A DNA stretch of 64,000 nt from Embiotoca jacksoni. Taxonomy: Eukaryota > Chordata > Actinopteri > Embiotocidae. The notes beneath the pieces are model-generated. The model was not told the origin of the DNA. It made no database searches and saw only the letters and a program-made list of their open reading frames with translations. This document shows, piece after piece, positions 50,559 to 60,436 of this stretch. The stretch lies in the NCBI GenBank assembly GCA_022577435.1, contig JAKOON010000009.1, positions 10,016,911 through 10,080,910 on the forward strand, written 5' to 3'. The position numbers and the translations under genes are program-made. Positions within the stretch are counted from its first letter, which is position 1. Each line of letters starts with the position of its first letter.

Positions 50559-51111
50559 TATATCACCGGAAACGACTGTTCCTGTCTTCGTTTCGTCTAC
50601 CTTATACCTATATCGTGGAGTTTTTACTCATTTTCCCCCTTGGCAGTACGATTGTGCCAGTGAAGTGAGGAGGTTACAGCAAAGAGTCTTCATCATTTCA
50701 TCAGAACTTCTGTCACAGTACTATGATTGCGTTTAAATGCACAAAACTTCACATGCTGATTTTGTGTTTCATCCTGGCTTTGATCATACACAGAGTATGA
50801 GAAACTCTGTATACATGATCATTACAGTATTCAGGTTTTTATAATCTGTGTAGCTGTGCCTTCATTTCTCACATCAGATACTTTTTTTTTTTTTTTTTTT
50901 TTACCAGCAAAGAATTGTTCAGGTATTTGTAACACTATCCCAGTGCTCCAGGTGGCATCTCCAGGTTTCTTAAAGGCGTGATACAAATATTTTACGTGTG
51001 CAACAATATAACCAGGATACTCCAAAAATCTAATCATAACCTGCACACTAATATTAACACCCTGTATATAACCAGTGGTTTTATAACATCTCGTGTCCTG
51101 TGTATGCATGA

Positions 51112-51125
51112 CCGCTAGGGGGCGC
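51112..51125 (+). promoter_or_regulatory. CTCF-core match upstream of rrm2b
   Basis: CCGCTAGGGGGCGC fits all 14 positions of the CTCF core consensus and is followed by TGC. It is 149 bp upstream of the rrm2b start codon, between two closely spaced same-strand genes. Motif evidence only. Confidence 0.5.
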
Positions 51126-51273
51126 TGCATCCCCTCCGTGTGGGTGTTGGTTTAAATGGTCGAACAGCTGCATGCACAACAATGAGGTTATGGCTCAGAG
51201 ACAGAGGAGAAGGTAGCTAGAAGGACTTAGTCCTCCGTAGGACACCGACGGCAAAAGACTATCCCGTAAGGAA

Positions 51274-52419
51274 ATGGATCTGATGAAGAAAAGTCGGCGA
51301 TCTGATCATCACAAAGAGTCGGTAAGCAGCGAGCTACCGCAGTCAGTGTGCATGGTGGGGGGGGGGGGGGGGGGGGGGGGTGACGTTTGTTAAGATTTTT
51401 TTGCTGAGTTAATGTTAGCTGATACATTGACATTGTTGAATCCTAGCCCCGCTTGTAAAAAAAAAAAAAAAATCAACGTGAAATACTGAATATTTCATGT
51501 TAAAGGCAGAATTGTAAAAATGATCCTTGTCAGCACGTGTTAGTTGACGGTTCATGGCCTTGTCGAAAACAACAACCGACCAGGAAATACAGCTGAAACA
51601 TCCAAACCTTTGATGGAAAGTAACGAGATACTTGTGGTAATGTTAGGACATTAAAAAAGATAAACACGCAGTGAACATGTTTTGTAATGTTCGTGTTAAG
51701 ACCAAATGCGCATGCTCCGTGACCTGTTTCGTAATTAAAGAGGTAATCCGTGTAACCGTCTACCAGAGGCCAAAAACTGACACCAAACTAAATGCAGTGC
51801 TGGATCAAGTATGCATATCCTTAATTGTAGTAAAAGTACAAATACAGTCAAGTAAAAACACTAGATTACATGCATGAAAAAAATCCTACTGGTAAAGTAT
51901 TAAGTGTTAGCAGCAAAATGTAGTTAAAGTATTTAGGTACTGGTCTCATCCCTCTAACTGATATATTGTCAGATCATTACATCATTATTTTATTATCACT
52001 GAAGCATTAGTTTGCTTGTAGCTGCTGCAGCTAGTTTGAACTACATCATATTTAGTAGCACTTAAAATGGCACTTACTGATAGCACTTTGTAGTTTGGCT
52101 TTCTTGAAGAAATTGTATTTTCTTGATTCCTGTTGTTCTGGGTTTTGTACCCTCATGGTTGAAATGTACTTATTGTAAGTCGCTTTGGATCAAAGCACCA
52201 GCTAAATGAAATGTAATGTAATGTAATCATATCCAGTTTTATATACAGAGATAGCAGATACATTTTAGTCACAGTGGGAGAGGAAAGAAGAAAAAACAAA
52301 GCTCTGATCCACAAATCTGTTTTCAGTTTTGGACTTTTTCTTCAAATCTTTGATTGTTGGTAGGATTTTGGATCATTTGAATATGTATTGAAGTGAGACC
52401 ATGTGAGAAGTTGAGACGG

Positions 52420-52450
<31 letters not shown>

Positions 52451-55400
52451 ATTTGGTGGACCTGTTAACAATTTATAGACATCTGAAACGTGACCCCAAC
52501 TACACACAGATTTTTGTAAAACATCAGAAGAAAAAAAGGCTGGAAACCACTCGTTTAATCTTTCACAATAATCTTTTTTTTTTTTTTTTTTTTTTTTAAG
52601 CATGTTATATTATTTATTGTGTCTAATCTTCATCTGAAAATTTACTAAAGCTGTCTGATAGAGGAGTAGAAAGTGTGATATTTCCCTCCAAAATATAGTG
52701 GAATGAAAGTATAAAGGAGTATCGAATGGAAATACTCAAGTAAAATACAAGTACCTCAAAATTGTACTCGAGTACAGTACTCCGGTAAATGTACATAGTA
52801 ACTCTCCAGTAACCTCTTATTAAATGTGGCTCTGGCTCATTGCAGAACGTCATGGAAAAAGATGCAAAGTGCCAAAATGGTTCCGAAACGGTTGAAGAAC
52901 CTTTGCTCCGAGAGAACTCCAGACGGTTTGTCATCTTCCCCATCCAGTACCCGGACATCTGGAAGATGTACAAGCAGGCGCAAGCCTCGTTCTGGACGGT
53001 GGAGGAGGTGGGTGTTGCACTTTCAGTATTTCAGGGACTGACTTGAAGGGTAATAAATACAATCATTTGAAAGCCCACAGTGACCACATCCATTTTGCAG
53101 TTATTCCATTCAGAGTCCATTCAATGTAAACATATACATGTATAAATCTAATGGATTTTCCACCACAGCGTGACATCACTGGAATAGCCTGATCAATCTA
53201 AGAGACTGGTGTACTGTTGATGTTGTTTCTTTCAGGTCGATCTATCCAAAGACTTGGTACACTGGGACAGTTTGAAGCCTGAAGAAAAACACTTTATCTC
53301 TCATGTCCTGGCATTCTTTGCTGCCAGTGATGGTATCGTCAACGAGAACCTGGTGAGAGGGGTCAGAGGGATGTCGCTCAGTGATCAAATGTGTCTCGTA
53401 GCTGGTATGAGAGAGCGAGGTGCAACACTTCCACAAGTGTTTGTAAATTTAGAGCAAGCCCATTTAATGTATGGGCAGCCAAATGAGAAGTTTATGAGCT
53501 CAAATTTGTTATCTTCCAAAGCCGTAAATGTTTGTTGACACTACCCAAATGTACTTCTTTGAAAATAACCGTACCGATCACCATACTTGATGTGTTTGTC
53601 TGCATGGTCGTGAATGAAACCTTGACTGATACATTGTTTATTCAGTGTGGCTCAACTATTTTGAGTGTCACACACCGGAAACCATTGTGTCTTTGTGTTT
53701 TATCCAACAGGTGCAGAGGTTCAGCCAGGAGGTGCAGGTCCCCGAGGCACGCTCCTTCTACAGCTTCCAGATACTCATAGAAACGATTCACTCAGAGATG
53801 TACAGTATGCTCATCAACACCTACATCAGAGACCTGAAGGAGAGGTCAGTCACTCCTGACGGCTTTGTCTAACTCTAACGAACAACAGGTTTCAGGCCAA
53901 ATTGTTTTTTTGTTTTTTTTCATTGTACTTTTCTATGACGTATGAAAGCATGGATGCGAATGCTACTATAGTGTGAGACACGGCTGTTTGATATATTTTG
54001 AGGCTTAATGAACAACAGCAGAGTAATAAACACTGTAATTGGGGGAAAAAACAATATGCAGGAACATACTTGCACTCCACTGATTCAGTATGAAAAGTTG
54101 CTTTACTGCATTGTAATGTTTAGATGGTAAACGTCTCAGATTTAGTGCCATTGTAAACAAGTCCATAACCATGAACAGACAAATTCTTACAGTTCATCTA
54201 ATTTTCTGAAGACTCAAAACAAACGATAATATCTGCACCTGTTTAGCACTCGACAGCACTGCGGTATTTTCCGTTGCATTCCCAACTGCAGCAGCTTTGA
54301 TGTGCCTACTTACTAGAAAGATAACAACTTCATACATCAACAGGCTGTTTACAATGCCTATAAAAGTGTTTGGACTTATTGTTTAGCTGTTTTATATGCA
54401 TGCATCTTATTGCTTTAAAAGTAAACTGTGTCTGTTTTTTATGTCTAAGAAAAACTGTTCCAGTGTAATTAGTTATTGTCTGTTAGTTAAACATTAAAAA
54501 TACCAAAGGATTTTCATAGGCGCTGTCTTTGTTGTGTATGTTTAAATTAGTCATGTTTAACGGTTTCTAACCAATTACTGTGGACTGTATATGTTTTAGG
54601 GACTATTTGTTTAACGCCACTCAGACCATGCCGTGTGTGAAACGAAAAGCAGACTGGGCCCTAAAGTGGATAAATGACAGCAAATCCTCATTTGGTGAGG
54701 AAGACGTGACATTCAAAACATCATACATGATTACAACTCTGGCATTGATTAACTCCCCATTTACATTGAATTAATAGCAGTTTTGACTTTTGTGTCCACA
54801 GCGGAGCGAATTGTGGCTTTTGCAGCTGTGGAGGGCATCTTCTTCTCTGGTTCATTTGCTGCCATCTACTGGCTCAAGAAGAGAGGCCTAATGCCTGGCC
54901 TTACATACTCCAATGAGCTGATCAGCAGGGACGAGGTGAGATGAGTTCACATACGACAAGACATGTGGCCTGATGTGTTGAACGCACACGCCTTAGCTGT
55001 GAGCGCAGCTGCAAAACAAAACAAAACAAAAAACACTTGGGGAGGCTTTCAATACTGTTTTACTGTCTTTACTTGAACTCTTCCATACACACCTTGCTGT
55101 CGTCAGAGTAGCTATGTTGCTCCCTAGGTTGATCTCCGTCTTTGTATCATCAGTTCTGACATGTGTTCTGTTGTATTCCCCAGGGTCTGCATTGCACCTT
55201 TGCCTGCCTGCTGTACAGCTACCTGGTGAGAAAGCCGTCAGAGGACAGAGTCAAGGACATCATCACCAAAGCTGTTAGCATTGAGCAGGTTAGTTAGATA
55301 GATAGATACTTTATTAATCCTTCAAAGGGACATTTTTAGGTTAGCTAGTGTTGGTGGGAATATACCCAACCCCAACTACTCTTAATTATTGTTGTAACGT

Positions 55401-56311
55401 ACATTATATGTCTGCTTGTTTTATGCTGTTTACTTTATCTAAATTGACTTGTATTGGAACAGATTAATAGTAGCTTAAGAGTCTATTATTCTTGCTTGGA
55501 CCAATGGAGCTCCAGAAACCCTCATTCTGTCACTGAGAGAGTGGATGAGGGATGAAGCTCCACCTTTGTTTGGCTGAATGCTGCGTTTTCAAATCAAAAG
55601 CCTTCCTTTAGAATTTCAGAAGAGCTCTCCAGAGTTTCACACACGGTGCAGCCAGAGTTTCTTTTCTATTCTGAAAGAACAAAATCTTGATTGGTCATAC
55701 AAGTTCTATGAATACATGTACTCACGCTGTCTGATGTTGCAGGAGTTTTTAACAGAGGCCCTGCCAGTTGATCTCATTGGAATCAACCGTTGTCTCATGA
55801 AGCAGTACATCGAGTTTGTGGCTGACCGGCTTTTCGCTGATCTCGGACTGGACAAGGTAATTTTATTCAAATGATCGTAAAGTATGAGTAATCAAAGCCA
55901 AATGGTCATTTCTCATCCGACTTGTTTTATACTGCGCCACCTGTAATGTTGAAGCGGGGCATGAGCCGTTGACTGTAATGATATATGCTTTGTATATCAT
56001 TTAATTAATATATTATATTTATATAACATTAAAATGTGAACATTGTACATTTGTATTGTTTGAAATGTGTGTGAAATGTGTATGAAATGTGTATTTGGTG
56101 TAAATAACCCTATTTTCCTCCTTATTTTTTTCGTCTTCTCACTTTTCTTTAATCCAAGGTGTACAAAGCTGAAAATCCATTCGACTTCATGGAGTCCATC
56201 TCGTTAGAGGGCAAAACCAACTTCTTTGAAAAACGAGTAGGAGAGTATCAGAGATTCGGAGTTATGTCGAGCAGGATGGACTGTGAATTCACACTGGATG
56301 CAGACTTCTGA
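51274..56311 (+). CDS. rrm2b: Ribonucleotide reductase small subunit p53R2
   Basis: Supplies the diiron-tyrosyl radical for reduction of NDPs to dNDPs, pairing with RRM1. It serves DNA repair and mtDNA in non-dividing cells. Exons are 51274-51321, 52846-53007, 53236-53352, 53711-53844, 54600-54694, 54802-54935, 55184-55288, 55743-55856 and 56159-56311, giving 353 residues (human 351). Iron ligands are Asp102 (SDGIVNEN), Glu133 and His136 (ETIHSEMY), Glu196 (AVEGIFFSG), Glu230 and His233 (DEGLHC). The radical Tyr is Tyr140. The C-terminus FTLDADF is the peptide that docks on the large subunit. The short N-terminus (MDLMKKSRRSDHHKES) lacks a KEN box, unlike cell-cycle-degraded RRM2. SRRFVIFPIQYPDIWKMYKQ is identical to my recollection of human p53R2. 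All joins keep frame with GT-AG introns. Confidence 0.97.
51357..51380 (+). repeat. 24-nt poly-G run
   Basis: Uninterrupted G on the coding strand, 35 nt after the rrm2b exon 1 donor. It is long enough for G-quadruplex formation in DNA and in nascent RNA. The length may be an assembly estimate. Confidence 0.95.
51673..51682. promoter_or_regulatory. Possible p53 half-site in rrm2b intron 1
   Basis: GAACATGTTT fits RRRCWWGYYY exactly. The next CATG-core sequence, 51708-51717 (GCGCATGCTC), has one mismatch but lies 25 nt away, beyond the usual 0-13 nt spacer. Human RRM2B is p53-induced through an intron 1 element. By chance about 0.4 half-sites are expected in this intron. Confidence 0.25.
51795..52800. 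repeat. Teleost interspersed repeat, family B, copy 3 (interrupted)
   Basis: GCAGTGCTGGATCAAGTATG, TAGTAAAAGTACAAATACAG and GTAAAGTATTAAGTGTTAGC form the left part. CAAGTACCTCAAAATTGTAC followed by TCGAGTACAGTACTCCGGTA and AATGTACATAGTAAC forms the right end, 45 nt before exon 2. Between them lie a SINE-like tail and A/T runs. Confidence 0.6.
52095..52230 (+). repeat. Fish SINE/LINE-type tail
   Basis: TTGTAAGTCGCTTTGGATCA followed by AAGCACCAGCTAAATGAAAT and GTAATGTAATGTAAT is a widespread teleost retroelement 3' end, normally with the form CGCTTTGGATAAAAGCG. Nested inside the family B copy. Confidence 0.65.
55295..55340 (-). repeat. LINE/SINE 3' tail, minus orientation
   Basis: TAGATAGATAGATACTTTAT followed by TAATCCTTCAAAGGGACAT is the reverse complement of the GGGATTAATAAAGT(ATCT)n tail type. 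It starts immediately after the six-base donor of rrm2b exon 7 (GTTAGT, 55289-55294). Little of the element body can be recognised beyond it. Confidence 0.75.
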
Positions 56312-57089
56312 AACAGACAACGTTCTGTTTTATATTTCTCATTATTTCACATATTTATTTTTGTTCAAGCTGTTACAAAAAAAACTAACACCCTAAAGTC
56401 TTATATGACAAAACTAAAGCTGTACTCATAACTTGTTTCTATTAGAGATGAGTTATTTGCGGGCCGGTAGAGTTTATAAATGGAATATGGTGAAAAAAAA
56501 TAAATGATAATAGTACATTTACAGATCATAAGCTAAAGTGGGGCGTTCAAGCCCTGGTTGGTTACAGTTTTGATGCTGACATACTACAACAAGGTATGTG
56601 GCTTGAGTTTTGATTACACATAAATACTGAGTGAGAAGATAGCAGGGATTATTCTGCACCTCATTAGGCATTTACAGATGTTTAATATCTGGACTATTTA
56701 GTTTGCCGTCTTGGGTGTTGGTTTGAAAGGTCAATTGTCTTAAGTTTTGTCATTTTAATGTAAAATAAAATGTCGTGTAAAATTAAAACAAGTTTCTTTA
56801 ATGTGATGAAAATAGTATTTGTGATCAGTTATGGTCATATAGCTGACAACCAGCAGCAGCCTTCATATCAAATGTGGGTGACTAGTTATATATACAGCGC
56901 AAATGTATGATCTTAGTCCGGCTAAATGTCTGGATGCGGTTATTATTATTATTAATTTCTAAGAGGTCAGAGCTGTTTGTAGTTTTCCTGAGATGTTGCC
57001 CAACAATCAGATTAGATTAGCCACTCCTTCGTTAGCGCACGGATGCTGGAAATGAAAGCTAACAGCTAGTGTTTACGCAATTTGGAAAG
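56312..57089. other. rrm2b 3' UTR and mtdh promoter region
   Basis: Two AATAAA hexamers, at 56499-56504 and 56764-56769, are candidate polyadenylation signals for rrm2b. The remaining roughly 300 bp before mtdh are AT-rich with no TATA box I would trust, and CpG density rises sharply only from the mtdh start codon onwards. Confidence 0.6.
56499..56504 (+). terminator. Candidate polyadenylation signal of rrm2b
   Basis: AATAAA, 188 bp after the stop codon. A second copy at 56764 is followed by TGTCGTGTAAAATT and could be used instead or as well. Confidence 0.5.
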
Positions 57090-57480
57090 ATGGCTGGAGA
57101 CCTGCGAGGTTTCGCGCTGGAAAAAGCCGAGCTGCTCTCCAGCCGCTTGAAGGAGCTCCTGTCTTCGGGACAAGGGTACGTCCTGGCTCGGTTCGGGGTG
57201 GATTTGGGTCTGAAGCCGGAGCTGTATCCGACGTGGGTCATCGTGTCGGCGGCGGCGGGTCTCCTGGTGCTCCTCGCTCTGTCCTGGGCCGCCGTCTGCG
57301 GCGGTCTGCTCGCCGGGAAAAAGCGGGGATCCCCGGTCGGCGGCAGCGGCGGCGGCGAGCCGGGGAAGGCCGGCCCGGTCCGGAGCACCAGGGCGGAGGA
57401 GCAGAGGAAGAGGAACAAGAAGAAGACGCCGGATAAGGTACCGGAGGCGGCGGGGCTGTCGAACCGCGGAGGCTCGTCCG
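57090..57480. promoter_or_regulatory. CpG-dense block over mtdh exon 1
   Basis: CpG dinucleotides are dense (for example GTCGGCGGCGGCGGGT and GGTCGGCGGCAGCGGCGGCG), in contrast with AT-rich sequence on both sides. This marks a CpG-island-like promoter that extends into the coding exon. Confidence 0.65.
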
Positions 57481-58946
57481 AAACGACCCGCGTCTATATC
57501 ACCGCTGATAAAAAAAAAAAAAAACTATTATTATTATTTTTTTTTTTTAAAAACACGTTTATTTGATCTTTTATTTTAAAACACGTTTAAGTTTGACGTC
57601 AGTTAGCCAGCCAGCTAACCGGGCTACCTGACGTACCACGAAGTGGCGTTTAGCTGCCGTTGCAGCCCCCACGTTTGTTCACACGACATTTATTATAAAC
57701 CCTGGAGGGAAAATTCAAGAGACCCGAATAAAATAAAAAAAAATAAAAATAAACCAGAGAGTTAACTGAATACACAATACGTATTGTTTAGCAAGGGATG
57801 CTAACTAGCAGCGCGTGTAATTGACACGCCACTGATGACGGTTAGTTTAACGCGAGCCAGTCAAAACATCAAAACACGTTCAAAGTACTCTTTTTTTTTA
57901 TTTTTACCTTCATAATTAACATGCTGAATAAACTGTACTCATAACAAGAGAGCGGTGTCGATGTCAACACGTCTGCGGACAAGGCCGAAGGGACGTCGAA
58001 GACTTATTGAACCCAAAAAAAAACCCTTCAAAACGTCAGCGCTGCTCAACCGGGACGTTTTTAATGGACTTTTGGCTTGCTGCGATTTTTTACATGAAAC
58101 GTTTTGATATTTCCTTTCGAAGACCTTTTAAATTCACACATGGGGTTGTTGTTTTTTGTGTGTTTTTTGTGTGTTTTTTGATGGAAAGTGCAGATTGTCC
58201 GTCCCGTCTTCCTCTTGCAGAAGACGCAGTCCAACGGCCAACCGGTGATTGTGGCGCACGAGGAAGTGAAAGCGCACGAGCCCGTTTCCAAACCCGCGCC
58301 GCAGATTAAAACCGAGAAGGTAATGTCGAAAAAAAAAAAAAGATCAAAGGAGATGTGAAAGTGCCGGTGGTGTCTGGGGCAGAGTAGACGACGGGAGTTT
58401 CTCCTGCAGACTCGTCCCGGTGGTGTTGTCGGTGGGAGTATTTACTGACGCTCCTCCGCCGCCGCACCTTTTGTCAAACTTGCCACGTGGCACTACAGTA
58501 GAGCAAACAACAGTCATTAGAATATCAAATTGTTATTATTGTTATTTATTTATTTTTTTTATCATTATTATTATTATTTCTGTCTGCGCAACAGGTGCAT
58601 GAGGTTCAGGCCCCAGCGCAGGTGAAAAAGAACAAGAAGAAAACCAAGACGGATGTGAAACCGGTTCAGCGTGTGTCCGCAACTGATGGGAAAGAACCAG
58701 ATGACGGTAAGTTTCTCCTGATGAAGCTAAAAATTCATACCAACTTCTCGTTTTCAAACTAACTGTTTAGTTAAAAAAAAAAAAAAAAAAAATACAGCTC
58801 AATGTTAGCCTCATTTTAGAGCAGCTACGATTGAGTTTGCTTGTTGGAGCAAACCATTTTACATATTAATAAAAACCAGAGTTTCTCTGCAGACAACCAT
58901 CTAAATGGCTTTGTTTATTATTACCTTCCCTAAGCATTCAGAGTTG

Positions 58947-58995
<49 letters not shown>

Positions 58996-60395
58996 CGTGC
59001 GTGTGTGTGTGTTTCCACCAGGTAAGTGGGAGACCAAGGTCAGTAACCGAGAAAAGAAGCAGCAGCGCAGGAAGGAGAAGGGCTCCGAGGACTCTGGCGG
59101 TCCAGGAGGCCCGGAGGCTCCCAAAACCCACGCGGAGGCGCCCGTAGCTACGGTAGCGACCAAGAAGAGCAGAGGTAAATTCATCGAGGAGGAACCGCAA
59201 AAAAGAGTGATGGAAATGTGGTACCAAACGTACAATAGAATTACCAAGTTTGGTTAACATACATTCTTAACACGGGAGTGTTGGCATCCTCCCTTTGGTG
59301 TCTTGTTGCGAATAGTCCATTCATAAACTCAAACGATACTGAATGTTACTCGAGTATTTATCTTGTGTTTCAGAGTCCCTGCACTCGAGAACCAATGGAA
59401 AAGGGGATGCAGCCACTGGAGCTGGTAAGTAGAGCCTTTATTTTCTATGACTGCTTTTTTTTTTTTTTTTTTTTTTTTTTTCTCAGTACAGTTTTAGTTT
59501 TAGTTTCAGTTTACGGTTTAGTAAGAAGATAAAATGGAGGAGGTGATTTTGAAGCTGTTATGCGTGAACCTTTTGATGTCCGATTAAATGTTACAAACAT
59601 TCAGTTTCAATATCCACGGCAGTAAAATCACATATTGGGAGCTATACCGTAATTGGACATATCCGAAAACGGCTGTTACGAAAGTCTGAACTCTTAAAAT
59701 GACTTTTTCAACTGAGCGCTCAATTGACATATGCGAGTAAAAGTTGTCTCTGCTTGACAACAGTCCGCTTCTTTCCTGTTTTGCCCGCCTTGTCAGTGTC
59801 CTCCAGCTGGAGAAAGGATCCTTTGGTCAACGGTAGGGGCTTCACCGACATGTCCCTGAAGATCCCAGGTCAGATGGGACCTATGGAGGGAACCAAGTGG
59901 AGTGCGGTCCCTGCGGCTTCACATTACAGGCCCCAATCTGAATCTCAGCCCTGGGCTCAGGAGTCACAAGGTACCATCTGGACCCGGACAGACCTTTTCA
60001 CACCACGAATAGAAATACTTGAAGGGACGGGGCAGGGATGTTTTGTATTATTTTGTCTCTGATCAACACTTCGGATTTGAAAATGAAAGTCAGATAATGG
60101 CTGTGTATAATGTTTGATTAAAAAGTAAGGCTTCATGTTTTTTTTTTTGTTTTGTTTTGTTTTTTTACCATGATTCAGTTAGTTTTGATGTTCGGAGGGT
60201 GTTCGTCACCGTGTCAATGGTGCGATCTTCATCACCGCTTTGTGGTGGACATCAGTGGGAAAACCTATACATGTGGCACAAACATATTAGTTCTTTATTC
60301 AATCTTTTTTTTTTTTTTTAGGAAAGCTTGTCTGTTAATGCCAAACCTGAACTCCGCTGTTTGTTTGCCAGAATCGCATTCTGCCATATAATCTG

Positions 60396-60436
<41 letters not shown>

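Larger units (their letters stand above)
50393..51273. other. nutf2-like 3' UTR and rrm2b promoter region
   Basis: The short spacer carries the polyadenylation signal of the upstream gene, a poly-T run near 50884-50902 and a CTCF-core match at 51112. Just before rrm2b there are two short overlapping ATG frames (51182-51220 and 51190-51216) that would be upstream ORFs if transcription starts before them. Confidence 0.65.
51322..52845 (+). other. rrm2b intron 1
   Basis: The donor is TCG|GTAAGC and the acceptor ATTGCAG|AAC. It contains a 24-G run, a single perfect p53 half-site consensus at 51673-51682, poly-A and poly-T runs, and a family B repeat with a nested SINE-like tail filling its 3' two thirds. 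No exon was seen. Confidence 0.8.

Noticed and set aside
52373..52603. Poly-Lys/poly-Phe open frames in rrm2b intron 1
   Set aside because: Caused by A and T homopolymers within repeat DNA.
57069..57089. In-frame 5' extension of mtdh by seven codons from a GTG
   Set aside because: The first ATG is at 57090 with MAG context and aligns with the known metadherin start. Nothing supports GTG initiation.
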